Both the position numbers and the translations under genes were made by a program. From an uncultured Pelagibacteraceae bacterium (GTDB lineage Bacteria; Pseudomonadota; Alphaproteobacteria; Pelagibacterales; Pelagibacteraceae): a stretch of 64,000 bases of DNA. Under the pieces are notes generated by a model that was not told where the DNA came from, did not search any database, and worked only from the letters and a program-made list of their open reading frames with translations. Numbering within the stretch: the stretch's first letter is position 1; every line of letters begins with the position of its first letter. The stretch is taken from positions 62,001-126,000 of the forward strand of contig CACOLA010000002.1 of NCBI GenBank assembly GCA_902627935.1. The letters run 5' to 3'. Of the stretch, positions 16,807 to 28,979 are shown piece after piece.

Positions 16807-16807
16807 T

Positions 16808-17332
16808 TCAAACAATAATTCTATTAGAATCTTTTTTAATTTTTGAAATTTTTTTTATTATAATATCTTTTTTTAATTTTGATAAGTGATCTATAATGAG
16901 TTTTCCGTCTAAGTGATTTATTTCATGTTGAACACAAGTAGATAAGAGACCATCAAATTCTTTTATTTTAATTTTACCATTAATATCTATGTATTCAATT
17001 TGACAAATTTTTGGTCTTTGGATTTCAATAAATGTATCAGGAATAGATAAACATCCCTCTTCATAGACTGACATCTCATTGCTCAGTTTCTTAATTTTTG
17101 GATTTATAAAACACATTGGATTTTTTTCCCCGTTTTTTGTGGATACGTCAATAACTAGGACTCTTTTAAGAATCCCAACTTGGACGGCGGCAAGTCCGAT
17201 ACCTTTCGAATTGTACATAGTTTCAAATAAATCTTTAATCAAATTTTTTTCGTTTATTCCAACTTTCTCTACGGGAGTTGAAACTTTTTTTAATATCTCA
17301 TCTGGAACTGTGATTATCTCTTTAATACTCAT
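16808..17332 (-). CDS. def: Peptide deformylase
   Basis: Removes the N-formyl group from nascent proteins, using a metal ion, usually iron. The 174-residue protein has all three motifs: GIGLAAVQVG (residues 44-53), EGCLS with the Cys ligand (92-96), and QHEINHLDG with the HExxH ligands and catalytic Glu (135-143). It is the normal length. fmt follows after one base. Confidence 0.97.
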   Translation of the reverse strand: MSIKEIITVPDEILKKVSTPVEKVGINEKNLIKDLFETMYNSKGIGLAAVQVGILKRVLVIDVSTKNGEKNPMCFINPKIKKLSNEMSVYEEGCLSIPDTFIEIQRPKICQIEYIDINGKIKIKEFDGLLSTCVQHEINHLDGKLIIDHLSKLKKDIIIKKISKIKKDSNRIIV

Positions 17333-17355
17333 GATGTAAATAAATAAACTAATTC

Positions 17356-19128
17356 CTAAACTTTTAAAGGAAGAACTTTTAACAAAATTTTATTTCGAAT
17401 ATAGTCAATATCTAATTGATTAAGAGCACTTATAATAAAAAATAGTGTATCTTCATCAAGAGCCTCTAAATCGTCCTGACCAATGACTTCAATTATTCTT
17501 AATAACGATGAACCAATCTCTTTATTATTAATCATTACCTGAATATCTGTAGGAATTTCAGAATTATTAATTTCATATAGATCTTCATATTTTTTCGAAA
17601 TTTCTATTCCATCGGATTTTATAGATTCGATTAAAATTATATCTTTTTTAGATATAATATATTTTTTATCCTTCTTAATTTTTTTTAAATAATTATTTAA
17701 ATCTTTTTCAATTTTAGTTTTTGCAAAATCTCCATTAAAATAATTAACTAATTTTGACTGATGTAGAATATCTTTATTAAATTTAATATTATTTATTTTC
17801 TTATTCTCTTTTTCTAAATTATCAAAATAAAATGTTGAAAAATTGGATGGTACTTGGTCAGTTTCTATCGCTTTTAAAAAATTTTTTAATTCCTCATCAA
17901 AGGCATCTGCATAATTATCTTTTACGAATAAATTTTTTAACAATTTGATCAATTCGAGCTTTTTACTCACATCCGACTCCAGAAGTATTCTCTGATAAAT
18001 TAAAGCTCGTGCCTCTATGTTAGAAAGAGACTTATGCGACTCGATTGCATTTAAAAGTTGATTAATATTAAATTGAAATCTTTTATATAATGAAAATAGA
18101 TCTTGTTCAGAATAATTTTTATCATTAGTAGCTTTTTCTATTAATGAAATTTTATCTATGTCTAAAACATCTATTTCCTCAATATTAAATAATAAATTTG
18201 AAGAGGACAAATATTTCCATATTAGTGGATTAGTATTTTTTTCTGGTTCAAAAATAAAATTAGGATTTGTTCTATGCGCTAGATGAAAATCTAAAATAGA
18301 TGTTTCTAAAATAGCATTATCAGGTTCATCATTAAAACCTAATAAATAATTTATCTTTTTTTCAAAATATTCATCATTAAATCCTAATTCTTTTTTTAAA
18401 TCAAAAATCAATTGTGCCTCTTCGGTTCTTCCTTCATTAATAAGACAGTATAAATTAAATTTTGATAGATATTCGTCATTTATAATTTTTGTATTTTGCA
18501 AAAATAAACTACATGCTTTCTCTATATTTGACTCAGATAAATATTGATCAACTAAATATCTACTTAATTTCGGATGCAAATCTAAAATTTGATTTTTAAT
18601 TAGATATTCCTCTATGAGATCTCTATTCTTATTCTTAATAAGCCAATCAGATTTTATTTTTAAAAATTCACTCTCAGTAAAATTATTATTGGGATAGTAT
18701 GAATTGGTTAACAATGCGATGTTCATTAAATCTGAAGCATCTTTAGACAAATTAATTTTTGATAAATTTGAAAAAAGATATTTTAATTGATCACCGTTAG
18801 AATTTGACCACATATCAATCTTTAATCCAAAATCTTCTGGATCATATAAACCTATAATGCTTATTTCTTTTGAGCTTAAAGATGATTCTACTTTAACACT
18901 ATCAACTGTTTTTTTGGACTGCATATTATAAATATTTGACTCTTTTATATCTTCTTCAAAAGTTTGGTTATTATTGTTTTGATTAATATCTGTTTGGGTT
19001 TTTTCGATGTTTTCATTACCTACATTCCAAATATCGATTGGCTCTTCCTCTGCCTTAGCAACAAAAGTAAAAATAACAATAAGTATAATTGATAAATAAT
19101 TACTATTTAACAATTTTAAAATTTTCAT
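17356..19128 (-). CDS. Exported protein of unknown function (590 residues)
   Basis: I do not recognise a family. Residues 10-27 form a hydrophobic signal-like segment ending FVAKAEEEP, so Sec export with cleavage near AKA is likely. A low-complexity Asn/Gln/Glu-rich stretch follows (about 40-75). From about residue 120 the protein is predicted almost wholly helical, with spaced Leu/Tyr patterns reminiscent of TPR-like repeats, such as SRYLVDQYLSESNIEKACSL. No catalytic motif is seen. It starts inside the end of a 59-residue membrane protein (26-base overlap), suggesting a two-gene unit divergent from aroK-aroB. A periplasmic helical-repeat scaffold is my best guess. Confidence 0.8.
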   Translation of the reverse strand: MKILKLLNSNYLSIILIVIFTFVAKAEEEPIDIWNVGNENIEKTQTDINQNNNNQTFEEDIKESNIYNMQSKKTVDSVKVESSLSSKEISIIGLYDPEDFGLKIDMWSNSNGDQLKYLFSNLSKINLSKDASDLMNIALLTNSYYPNNNFTESEFLKIKSDWLIKNKNRDLIEEYLIKNQILDLHPKLSRYLVDQYLSESNIEKACSLFLQNTKIINDEYLSKFNLYCLINEGRTEEAQLIFDLKKELGFNDEYFEKKINYLLGFNDEPDNAILETSILDFHLAHRTNPNFIFEPEKNTNPLIWKYLSSSNLLFNIEEIDVLDIDKISLIEKATNDKNYSEQDLFSLYKRFQFNINQLLNAIESHKSLSNIEARALIYQRILLESDVSKKLELIKLLKNLFVKDNYADAFDEELKNFLKAIETDQVPSNFSTFYFDNLEKENKKINNIKFNKDILHQSKLVNYFNGDFAKTKIEKDLNNYLKKIKKDKKYIISKKDIILIESIKSDGIEISKKYEDLYEINNSEIPTDIQVMINNKEIGSSLLRIIEVIGQDDLEALDEDTLFFIISALNQLDIDYIRNKILLKVLPLKV

Positions 19129-19282
19129 TTGGAATTATTTTCTCAATTTCTTTTTTAGGAGCTGGGAAATCTAATTTGCTTAGAAGAAATGTTGCACCAA
19201 AAAATATTACTATTATTAGACCTAATTTTAACATTAAGCTTACAGCTTTTCTGCTGGAACTTGTATTTCTTGTAAATTGCAT
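19103..19282 (-). CDS. 59-residue single-pass membrane protein
   Basis: A short minus-strand frame from ATG 19282 to TAG. The protein begins MQFTRNTSSSRKAVSLMLKL, continues with a hydrophobic helix (about residues 17-36) and then LDFPAPKKEIEKIIPNEN. Positive charges precede the helix, so the N-terminus is probably cytoplasmic and the Pro/Lys-rich tail periplasmic. The end overlaps the start of the 590-residue exported protein by 26 bases, which supports co-translation. The plus-strand frame over the same bases is less protein-like. The family is not recognised. Confidence 0.65.
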   Translation of the reverse strand: MQFTRNTSSSRKAVSLMLKLGLIIVIFFGATFLLSKLDFPAPKKEIEKIIPNENFKIVK

Positions 19283-19339
19283 ATAACGTTGGATAAATTC
19301 AAATTAAGACATATTTGTGTTTTTTCAATACAGAAACTT

Positions 19340-19870
19340 ATGAAATCAAAAGAAAATTTAGTTTTTTTAGGCATGATGGGTTCCGGTAAGTCATCAATTG
19401 GCTCTATTGTATCAAATAAACTTAATATTGAATTTATTGATGTTGATCAAAAAATTGAGGAAAAATTAGGTTTAAAGATTTCAAAAATATTTGCAAATAA
19501 GGGAGAGAAATATTTTAGAGAGATTGAAGAAATAGTTAGTCTTAAAATGCTTAAAAAGAGTCATTCGGTGATTTCTTTAGGAGGGGGGGCCTTTTTAAAC
19601 AATAAAATAAAAAAAGAAGTTTTAGAAAATCATATTTCATTTTGGTTAAATTGGGATATAAAAACTCTTATTGATAGGATTAAAAATAGCCCCAAAAGAC
19701 CTGTCGCCTTTAATGCATCAAAGAATGAGCTCACAGATTTGATAAAAAAACGTTCTATCATTTATTCAAAAGCAATGTATAGAATTGATTGTGAAAATCT
19801 GACAAAAAATGAAATTGCCAAAAATATATTAAAAATTTATGAAGCCCACTACCTTAAATATAAAGACTAA
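19340..19870 (+). CDS. aroK: Shikimate kinase
   Basis: Phosphorylates shikimate with ATP in aromatic amino acid synthesis. I place the start at ATG 19340 (176 residues, MKSKENLVFLGMMGSGKSS), because the longer frame from 19277 runs into the divergent small gene. The Walker A loop GMMGSGKSS, the shikimate-binding FIDVDQKIE and FREIEEIV, and the SLGGGAFLN motif are all present. The LID region has SPKRPVA. Its 3' end overlaps aroB by 32 bases in another frame, an unusually long overlap. Confidence 0.94.
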   Translation: MKSKENLVFLGMMGSGKSSIGSIVSNKLNIEFIDVDQKIEEKLGLKISKIFANKGEKYFREIEEIVSLKMLKKSHSVISLGGGAFLNNKIKKEVLENHISFWLNWDIKTLIDRIKNSPKRPVAFNASKNELTDLIKKRSIIYSKAMYRIDCENLTKNEIAKNILKIYEAHYLKYKD

Positions 19871-20945
19871 TTCAGACAATTATAAGATAATAATTGGCTC
19901 AAATATAATAAAGAATTTATCTAAGTATCTAAATAAATATTCTATTAAATTTGATAAATGTCTCCTAGTAATTGACAAAAAAGTACCCAATAAAATGGTA
20001 TCTCACATTTCAAAATCTTTATGGGAAAAGGAAATATTTAAATTTTATTTTAATTCTAACGAAAAAAATAAAAATCTAAACAGTATCAATAAAATTTTAA
20101 ATATTTTACTTAATAAAAATTTTTCGAGACTAGACTGTGTAATTACAGTTGGTGGTGGGATTACTGGAGATGTTGGTGGCTTTGCAGCTAGTTTATATAA
20201 AAGAGGTTTGGGTTTTATTAATATTCCTACTACGTTGCTCTCGCAAGTAGATTCCTCAATAGGAGGAAAAACAGGGGTAAATACAAAAGAAGGTAAAAAT
20301 TTAATTGGAAGTTTTTATCAACCGAAGCTGGTTATTAGTGATACTATATTTTTAAAATCATTGCCCAAAAGAGAGTTGATTTGTGGATATGGAGAAATTT
20401 TTAAGCACTCGCTAATATTAAACAAAAAATTTTATTTATATCTTAATAAAAACTCAAAACAAATTTTTAGTTTAACAAGTCCATTTATTGAAAAAGCTAT
20501 CTACGAAAGTTGTAAAATAAAAAAAAAGGTTGTTGAAAAAGATGAAAAAGAAAAAGGAATTAGAAAAATACTTAATTTTGGTCATACTTTTGCTCATGCT
20601 TTTGAGGCAACATTGGGTTATTCTAAAAAGTTAAATCATGGTGAAGCAGTTATATTAGGAATTATTACTGCATTAAAATTTAGTTTAGATATTAAGTTAA
20701 TAGATACGAGAGAATATAAAAAAATTGTAGAAAATATCCAAAAAATTGACATTCCATCTGATATAAAATTTTATTTTTCTTATAAAAATTTAAATACAAT
20801 TTTAAAATTTATGATGAAAGATAAAAAAAATATTTCAAAAAAAATAAATTTAATTTTATTAAAGAAAATTGGTTTAACTGTAATCAACCGTGAATTTAAT
20901 AAATCAAAAATTAAAAAATTTTTAAAGAAAGAGCTATCTGATTAA
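19839..20945 (+). CDS. aroB: 3-dehydroquinate synthase
   Basis: Cyclises DAHP to 3-dehydroquinate, the second shikimate-pathway step, using NAD and a metal ion. The 368-residue protein shows the dinucleotide-binding GGGITGDVGGFAAS, PTTLLSQVDSSIGGKTGVN, and metal-site His residues in LNFGHTFAHAFE and LNHGEAVILG. The start ATG 19839 lies inside aroK; no later start retains the N-terminal strand. Its 3' end overlaps bolA on the other strand by 12 bases. Confidence 0.96.
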   Translation: MKPTTLNIKTNSDNYKIIIGSNIIKNLSKYLNKYSIKFDKCLLVIDKKVPNKMVSHISKSLWEKEIFKFYFNSNEKNKNLNSINKILNILLNKNFSRLDCVITVGGGITGDVGGFAASLYKRGLGFINIPTTLLSQVDSSIGGKTGVNTKEGKNLIGSFYQPKLVISDTIFLKSLPKRELICGYGEIFKHSLILNKKFYLYLNKNSKQIFSLTSPFIEKAIYESCKIKKKVVEKDEKEKGIRKILNFGHTFAHAFEATLGYSKKLNHGEAVILGIITALKFSLDIKLIDTREYKKIVENIQKIDIPSDIKFYFSYKNLNTILKFMMKDKKNISKKINLILLKKIGLTVINREFNKSKIKKFLKKELSD

Positions 20946-21194
20946 AATTTGAAATGAATGGATATATTTTTTAATTTCTTCATTTAAAACCTTATAAATT
21001 TTTTTGTTACTTTCTATTCTGTTTAAGTTTTTGAGTTCTTGTGAATTTATGATTAATTTTAAATGAAACTTTCCTTCTTGATGACCAGAATGTTTTTTAT
21101 GAAGAAATGACTTATCCTGAACCTCAATCTTTTCAATTACAATCTCATTACTTAATTTTTTTTTTACGATTGCAATTAAATCATTTATATTCAT
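20934..21194 (-). CDS. BolA family protein
   Basis: An 86-residue BolA-fold protein. The family signature HSGHQEGKFHLKLIINSQEL includes the conserved His residues that, in partnership with monothiol glutaredoxins, bind a [2Fe-2S] cluster. It then reads RIESNKKIYKVLNEEI and ends in IHSFQILIR. Members act in iron-sulfur cluster trafficking or regulation. It is divergent from the J-domain gene (19-base gap) and convergent with aroB. The bolA, dnaJ-like, cobS, cobT neighbourhood recurs in Alphaproteobacteria. Confidence 0.9.
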   Translation of the reverse strand: MNINDLIAIVKKKLSNEIVIEKIEVQDKSFLHKKHSGHQEGKFHLKLIINSQELKNLNRIESNKKIYKVLNEEIKKYIHSFQILIR

Positions 21195-21213
21195 AAATAA
21201 TAAATATTATATC

Positions 21214-21741
21214 ATGAAAAATATTTGTGACTGGAATAATTGTAAAGAAATAGGTGAATATCGAGCACCTGTAGAGAGAGATAATAGTAAAAAATATCGA
21301 ATGTTATGTTTAGAGCATGTAAAAGAGTTTAATAAAAATTGGAATTATTTTTCAGGTATGAATGACGATCAAGTTTTAAATTTTTTAAAATCAGATATGA
21401 TTTGGCACAAACCCACTCAAAGCTTTAGTTCAGCTGATAATTTTTTCAAAGTTTTGTGGAGCAATACACTTAGAGATGAGTTAGATAAAGATAAATTTAA
21501 AGGTGATTACGATCATATGCGTCAATTTAAATTTGATCATAAAGATATTAAAGCATTCAGTATTTTGGGAGTTTCTGTAGGTTTAAAATGGCAAAAAATC
21601 CAGGCTAAATTCAAAATCCTTGTCAAAAAATTTCACCCAGATATAAATGCTGGGAATAAAAAATACGAGGAAAAACTTAAACAGATTACATTAGCTTATA
21701 CTCAATTAAAAAATACATATAGGGAAAAAATTGACACCTGA
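21214..21741 (+). CDS. J-domain protein (DnaJ-like)
   Basis: A 175-residue protein with a C-terminal J domain (about residues 112-170). It contains the HPD tripeptide (141-143, FHPDINAG) that stimulates DnaK ATPase. The N-terminal part has Cys5, Cys10, Cys32 and His35, spaced like a small zinc site. It ends within the start of cobS, so it may deliver or remodel substrates for the CobS/CobT AAA+ complex; that is inference from position. No Gly/Phe-rich or classical zinc-finger region of full DnaJ is present. Confidence 0.9.
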   Translation: MKNICDWNNCKEIGEYRAPVERDNSKKYRMLCLEHVKEFNKNWNYFSGMNDDQVLNFLKSDMIWHKPTQSFSSADNFFKVLWSNTLRDELDKDKFKGDYDHMRQFKFDHKDIKAFSILGVSVGLKWQKIQAKFKILVKKFHPDINAGNKKYEEKLKQITLAYTQLKNTYREKIDT

Positions 21742-22705
21742 TTTAAATTTACAACCGGACATAAAAATATCAGTTAAACAAACTTTTGGCATTGAGTCTG
21801 ATATGGAAATAAATGCTTTTTCTGAAAAAAATGAACATGTGCCAGAAATAGACAAAAACTATAAGTTTGATCGAGACACAACTCTCGCAATAATCTCAGG
21901 TTTTGCTTTTAATAAAAGAGTCTTAGTGCAAGGTTATCATGGAACAGGAAAATCCACACACATTGAACAAATAGCTGCGAGATTAAATTGGCCATGTATA
22001 AGAATAAATTTAGATAGTCATGTAAGTCGAATTGATTTAATTGGTAAAGACGCAATAGTATTAAAAGATGGAAAACAAGTTACTCAATTTAATGAAGGTA
22101 TATTGCCGTGGTCAATCCAAAATCCTGTTGCACTAGTATTTGATGAATATGATGCTGGAAGACCTGATGTAATGTTTGTAATTCAAAGAGTTCTTGAAGC
22201 TGAAGGTAGTTTTACTTTATTAGATAAAAATAAAGTTATTAAACAAAATAAATTTTTCAGATTATTCGCAACATCAAATACTGTTGGTCTTGGAGACACA
22301 AGTGGACTTTATCATGGTACGCAGCAAATAAATCAAGGACAAATGGATAGATGGAACATAGTAACAACTCTTAACTATTTGAGTTTAGAAAGAGAAATGG
22401 ATATCATTTTAGCAAAAAATAAAAACTTAGATAATCAGAAAGGGAGAGAAAATGTAGCTAACATGATTAAAGTTGCTTCGCTTACAAGAAAAGGTTTTAT
22501 TGCAGGAGATATTTCAACAGTGATGAGTCCAAGAACTGTGTTGCATTGGGCGGAAAATGCAGAAATTTTCAAAGATACTGGTTATGCTTTTAGGGTAACA
22601 TTTTTAAATAAATGCGACGATATGGAAAAAAACATAATAGCAGAATATTATCAGAGATGTTTTGGTGAAGATTTACCAGAATCACTTTTGAATATTCAAA
22701 TTTGA
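21731..22705 (+). CDS. cobS: CobS-like AAA+ ATPase
   Basis: A 324-residue MoxR/CobS-type AAA+ ATPase. In B12 synthesis CobS forms a ring with CobT and drives cobalt insertion by CobN. The Walker A is YHGTGKSTH, the Walker [10 protein letters not shown], and the sensor region [12 protein letters not shown]; all are intact. The start is a TTG at 21731 that overlaps the J-domain gene by 11 bases. No cobN or other cobalamin-synthesis gene is in the window, so this pair may act as a general metal-insertion or remodelling chaperone. Confidence 0.9.
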   Translation: MTPDLNLQPDIKISVKQTFGIESDMEINAFSEKNEHVPEIDKNYKFDRDTTLAIISGFAFNKRVLVQGYHGTGKSTHIEQIAARLNWPCIRINLDSHVSRIDLIGKDAIVLKDGKQVTQFNEGILPWSIQNPVALVFDEYDAGRPDVMFVIQRVLEAEGSFTLLDKNKVIKQNKFFRLFATSNTVGLGDTSGLYHGTQQINQGQMDRWNIVTTLNYLSLEREMDIILAKNKNLDNQKGRENVANMIKVASLTRKGFIAGDISTVMSPRTVLHWAENAEIFKDTGYAFRVTFLNKCDDMEKNIIAEYYQRCFGEDLPESLLNIQI

Positions 22706-24507
22706 TGAGTGATAAATCAGAGAATCTTAAAGAAAAACTTAGACAAGCACTTGCATCTACTATTAGAGTAATTTCTGAAGATTTAGAGATTAAAAAAAAT
22801 ATTAAAGATAATAAAAATCCCAAAAAATTTGATTTTTTTGAATTAGAAAATTTAGATAGTAAAAATGATTTTATAAAAGCAAGAGCAGAGGCAGACTCTA
22901 CCGCTCTCAAAAAAAAGTTCTCAGATGAGAAAATTTATAAAAAAAACCTTCCAAGTAATTCAAACTGTAAATCTTTATATGCAATAGCCGAAAAAATAAG
23001 GTACGAAACACTAGGCGGTAAAATGCTAAGAGGTATAAGGAAAAACTTTAAAGAAAATTATAATCAACTGGTAAATCTCAAAAGAAAAAATCAGATTAAA
23101 ACTAAAGACGATGTGCCGGTATCTGAGGCTTTTGAATTATATATGCTTAAAAATTTTCATAATATTGAACTAAGTCCAACTACTACAAAAATGCTCAATT
23201 TTTGGGAAAAAGAATTTAATCAATCAATTAATAAACATATTAGTTTCCTGAAAGACAATTTTGAAAATCAAAATATTTATGGATCTAGATTTTCAAAAAT
23301 TCTTCAAGAAATGGATATTTTTCAAAATGATGAAAATGATCAAACAAATAATGAAAATCAAGAGGAGGGCTTGGATAATCCTTCAAATGATGACCAAAAA
23401 AGCGATACAGAGGATCAAAAAGATGAAAATAAAGATCAAGAGGCAGAATCAAGTTTAGATACAGAATACGATATAGATGAATACAAATTAGACGAACAAT
23501 CAATGAATGTTGAGTCAGATCAACAAAATTCAGAACAAATTATCAAAAAAAATAAACTTAATGATTTACAAATTGAATATAAAATTTTTACTACTCAATT
23601 TGATGAGATTACTAAAGCAGAAAATTTAGAGAATTCAGATGAAGCTAACAAACTTAGAAAAACATTAGATCAACAATTAATTGGTTTTCAAGATTTAGTT
23701 ACTAAACTAGCAAATAAGCTGCAAAGACAATTATTGGCAAAACAAAATAGAGCTTGGGAATTTGATTTAGAAGAGGGTTTACTAGACAGCTCAAAATTAC
23801 CCAGGATAATTATTGATCCGTATAATTCTTTGTCTTTTAAAAAAGAGAAAGATCTTGATTTTAAAGATACAATTGTAACATTATTGATAGATAACTCAGG
23901 GTCAATGAGAGGACGTCCAATTACCATAGCAGCAATCTGTGCAGATATTCTTTCAAGAACATTAGAGCGATGTTCAGTTAAAGTTGAAATTTTAGGGTTC
24001 ACTACAAAAAATTGGAAAGGTGGCCAAAGTAGAGAGTATTGGAATAAAGAGGGAAAACCTAAAACTCCAGGTAGATTGAATGACCTAAGACATATTATAT
24101 ATAAAAGTGCAGATACGCAATGCAGGCAAGCAAAAGACAATCTTGGATTAATGTTAAAAGAAGGTTTGCTTAAAGAAAATATTGATGGAGAAGCAATCAA
24201 TTGGGCTTATTCTAGATTAAAAAAAAGAAGGGAAGAAAGAAAAATTTTAATGGTAATATCAGATGGTGCACCTGTCGATGACTCAACTTTATCAGTAAAT
24301 TCTGGAGACTTCTTAGAAAAACATTTAAAAAAAATTGTTAAATTTATTGAAGAAAAGACTGAAATTGAAGTTTTAGCAATTGGAATAGGCCATGATGTTT
24401 CGAGATATTACAATAAAGCTATAAAAATTACTGATGTTAATGAGTTGGGTGATGTAATGATATCTCAGTTAAGTTCTTTATTTGAGACTAAGAAAAAATA
24501 TCATTAA
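22705..24507 (+). CDS. cobT: CobT-like protein with vWA domain
   Basis: A 600-residue partner of CobS. The start is ATG 22705, sharing a base with the cobS stop (TGATG). The N-terminal helical part is followed by a very acidic, low-complexity linker (about residues 200-275, many Asp/Glu/Asn/Gln). Next comes a C-terminal von Willebrand A domain with the metal-binding MIDAS motif [11 protein letters not shown] near residue 395 and ISDGAPVDD near 515. The acidic linker is typical of CobT. The stop shares TTAA with the regB-like gene stop on the opposite strand. Confidence 0.9.
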   Translation: MSDKSENLKEKLRQALASTIRVISEDLEIKKNIKDNKNPKKFDFFELENLDSKNDFIKARAEADSTALKKKFSDEKIYKKNLPSNSNCKSLYAIAEKIRYETLGGKMLRGIRKNFKENYNQLVNLKRKNQIKTKDDVPVSEAFELYMLKNFHNIELSPTTTKMLNFWEKEFNQSINKHISFLKDNFENQNIYGSRFSKILQEMDIFQNDENDQTNNENQEEGLDNPSNDDQKSDTEDQKDENKDQEAESSLDTEYDIDEYKLDEQSMNVESDQQNSEQIIKKNKLNDLQIEYKIFTTQFDEITKAENLENSDEANKLRKTLDQQLIGFQDLVTKLANKLQRQLLAKQNRAWEFDLEEGLLDSSKLPRIIIDPYNSLSFKKEKDLDFKDTIVTLLIDNSGSMRGRPITIAAICADILSRTLERCSVKVEILGFTTKNWKGGQSREYWNKEGKPKTPGRLNDLRHIIYKSADTQCRQAKDNLGLMLKEGLLKENIDGEAINWAYSRLKKRREERKILMVISDGAPVDDSTLSVNSGDFLEKHLKKIVKFIEEKTEIEVLAIGIGHDVSRYYNKAIKITDVNELGDVMISQLSSLFETKKKYH

Positions 24508-25784
24508 ATATTAAATAAATCTCTATTATTCCACTTTATAATTACTTCGGCTCCCTCTCTTGTTTTAGAATTTCTAAAATTTAAGGTGGCAAAATTTTTT
24601 TCTAACAAATTTTTTCCAATGAATAAACCTAGTCCTAATCCACTATTTGATTTAAAAGTTGGGTTATTCGATCTTAAATAAGGTTCTCCGATTTTGGATA
24701 AAATATCTTTTGAATAACCATGTCCATCATCTTCAATTGTAATTTCTGTGTTTTCACTATCGCTTTTTAGATTAATAAATATCGTTTTCTTAGCATACTT
24801 GTTAGCGTTTCCGATAAAATTTCTTAAACCATAAACAATTTCAATCGATTTAGTGATTTTTTTTGGATTTGAGTCTTGATCAAAATTAAAAATAAAATTT
24901 TTTTTGCTTATTTCCTTGAAAGATAAAATTATCTCACTTAAGTATTCCCTTATAGACATATCCTTATCAATAAAAATATCTTCTTCAACAGGATTAATGC
25001 TTAAACGTTTCAAAATTTGATTACATCGTTCTACCTGGCTAGATAATAATTCTATATCCTTCTCTATCTCTTTTTGTCCTATAAACTGTTTGCTTAAATC
25101 ATGAGCTATTATTTTAATTGTTGATAATGGTGTTCCTAATGAATGTGCGGCGGCGGCGGCTTGACCTCCTAAAGAAAGAAGCTCGTGTTCTTTGGCCATA
25201 ATTTCCTCCATTTTAGCAAGTGCTTCTTTTCTAAGTCTCGATTGAGAACCAAATGTCATCGCAAAATAATTAAAAAAAAATAAAGCTATTATTAAAGCTA
25301 CTGGTATAGAGAAATAATAATAAGGACTGATGTGAAAATGATCACTAAGGGGTGCAGGTAAGTCAGTTGAATAAAATGTAAGAAATAAAATTACTAAAAA
25401 GGTCACAACGACTAATAAAGTATTAGTTTTAAAACTTAAATTTGAAGATGAAAATACACTTGGAATTAAAATAAAAATTATAAAAGGATTTACAATTCCT
25501 CCCGTAAGATAAAGTAAAACACTTAACTGGAAAATATCGATCATCAAGAATAAAAAAGCAGATCTGTCAGATAGCTGTGTTTTTTTATATCCAAAAATTA
25601 GATATAAGTTACTTATGATACCTAAAAGTATAATTAAGTTCGAAGTAATAAAATCAAATTTAAAATTTAAAATAAAGTAAACAAAATTTACTGCTATTAA
25701 TTGACCTATTATTCCAATCCATCTTAACGTAATGTAGGTTGATTTTTTAAAAGAAAAATATTTTGAAGTTTCAAAAAACTTCAT
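24504..25784 (-). CDS. regB: RegB/PrrB-type redox sensor histidine kinase
   Basis: A 426-residue membrane kinase with six hydrophobic helices in the first 175 residues. The quinone-binding motif GGIVNPF is at residues 95-101. The H box is [15 protein letters not shown] with His214, where RegB usually has His-Glu rather than His-Ser. The redox-type Cys254 sits in [10 protein letters not shown]. The ATPase domain has N and G boxes ([28 protein letters not shown]). In Rhodobacter, RegB phosphorylates RegA in response to respiratory redox state. No response regulator gene is adjacent here. gyrB lies one base upstream on the same strand. Confidence 0.9.
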   Translation of the reverse strand: MKFFETSKYFSFKKSTYITLRWIGIIGQLIAVNFVYFILNFKFDFITSNLIILLGIISNLYLIFGYKKTQLSDRSAFLFLMIDIFQLSVLLYLTGGIVNPFIIFILIPSVFSSSNLSFKTNTLLVVVTFLVILFLTFYSTDLPAPLSDHFHISPYYYFSIPVALIIALFFFNYFAMTFGSQSRLRKEALAKMEEIMAKEHELLSLGGQAAAAAHSLGTPLSTIKIIAHDLSKQFIGQKEIEKDIELLSSQVERCNQILKRLSINPVEEDIFIDKDMSIREYLSEIILSFKEISKKNFIFNFDQDSNPKKITKSIEIVYGLRNFIGNANKYAKKTIFINLKSDSENTEITIEDDGHGYSKDILSKIGEPYLRSNNPTFKSNSGLGLGLFIGKNLLEKNFATLNFRNSKTREGAEVIIKWNNRDLFNI

Positions 25785-25785
25785 T

Positions 25786-27846
<2,061 letters not shown>

Positions 27847-27865
27847 TTAAATTTTGGAAATTAAA

Positions 27866-27895
27866 ATTATAACATTTTTTAATTAGAATTGTTTA
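27866..27895 (-). promoter_or_regulatory. Candidate gyrB promoter
   Basis: On the minus strand a perfect TATAAT (27866-27871) lies 18 bases from TAAACA (27890-27895). Transcription would start near 27859, giving a leader of about 16 bases before the gyrB ATG. The rest of the 237-base gap to 28081 is A/T-rich with no other feature I can name. Confidence 0.5.
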
Positions 27896-28080
27896 AATTT
27901 AATTATTACTACAAATTTAATTTGTTGAATAAGCACGCTAAAACAACGGTTTTTTATAGTCAACTAAGCTAAACTCCAATTGTATTTATAGATTGCTATT
28001 TGGACCAATTAAAAACATTAATTATCAATATATTAATCTAAAATTGATTATATCTGTAATATATTAGTTTCAATAATTTT

Positions 28081-28872
28081 ATGAAAATCTTCTGTATCTC
28101 AATTTTTGATAAAGATTATGAACAATACAAAAAACTTAATTTAGTACCTGTAGGTTTGGGCAACACTAATTTTAGTAATACTTGGCTCACTGATAAAGGT
28201 GGAAAAAATATTTCACAGAAAAATTTATTTTTTGGGGAATATACTTTTCATTATTATCTATGGAAAAATAAAAAGATAAAATTGAAAACTTATAATTGGA
28301 TTGGATTTTGTTCCTATAGAAGATTTTGGACATACAAAGAGGGATTAAGAATTCAAAGTTTCAATAATTTAAAAAATATCATTTTGAAGAAACCTCAAAA
28401 TAGTTGGAAAAATTTTGATGTAATTTTGGGAAAACCATTAAAATTTAATAAAATTAAAAACATAAAATTGATCAAACAAAATATTTTTGAGGTACTTAAA
28501 AAACCTTCAATGTTATTTCAAAAAAACTCACTTGAAGACCAATTTAGAGTTTTTCATGGCTCATTTTATTTAGATAATGCAATAGAATTATTACCCAAAA
28601 AATATCGTAAAGATTTTAAAACTTTTATGGGTGGACATTTGTTGTATCCATATAATATGTTTATTTGTAGAAATAATAAAATTTTATTTAAATTTTATGA
28701 AGAAATTTTTCCTTGGCTTTTTGCGTGTGAAAAAAAATTTAGAAATACTAATTTAATTGGTTACAATAAAGTAAGAATTTATGGTTTTTTAGCTGAGAGA
28801 TTTATGCCATTCTGGTTTATGAAAAACTATAGAACAACTACTTGTCCAATAACTTTTTTTGAGAATAGATAA
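28081..28872 (+). CDS. DUF4422-type glycosyltransferase-like protein
   Basis: A 263-residue protein resembling DUF4422 domains found in capsule and exopolysaccharide loci. The typical series is visible: NISQKNLFFGEYTFHYYLWKN (split around residue 60), YNWIGFCSYRRFW, then FRVFHGSFY, and HLLYPYNMFICRNNKILFKF. These proteins are thought to be glycosyltransferases; the donor and acceptor are unknown. It stands alone on the plus strand between gyrB and tRNA-Ser and faces the GT17/oxidoreductase pair, so it is probably part of a small surface-glycan group. Confidence 0.75.
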   Translation: MKIFCISIFDKDYEQYKKLNLVPVGLGNTNFSNTWLTDKGGKNISQKNLFFGEYTFHYYLWKNKKIKLKTYNWIGFCSYRRFWTYKEGLRIQSFNNLKNIILKKPQNSWKNFDVILGKPLKFNKIKNIKLIKQNIFEVLKKPSMLFQKNSLEDQFRVFHGSFYLDNAIELLPKKYRKDFKTFMGGHLLYPYNMFICRNNKILFKFYEEIFPWLFACEKKFRNTNLIGYNKVRIYGFLAERFMPFWFMKNYRTTTCPITFFENR

Positions 28873-28883
28873 AAAAATTTTTA

Positions 28884-28973
28884 TGGCGGAGAGAATGGGA
28901 TTCGAACCCATGAAAGAGTTTCCCCTTTACACGCTTTCCAAGCGTGCGCCTTCAACCACTCGGCCACCTCTCC
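28884..28973 (-). tRNA. tRNA-Ser (GGA)
   Basis: A 90-base class II tRNA with acceptor GGAGAGG/TCTCTCC, a long variable arm, anticodon stem CACGC/GCGTG with loop TTGGAAA (anticodon GGA), T loop TTCGAAT, discriminator G, and encoded CCA. It lies 6 bases past the GT17 stop on the same strand. Confidence 0.97.
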
Positions 28974-28979
28974 ATATTC

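Noticed and set aside
23261-23503. Overlapping frames within cobT's acidic linker
   Set aside because: They result from the repetitive Asp/Asn/Gln codons of the CobT linker.
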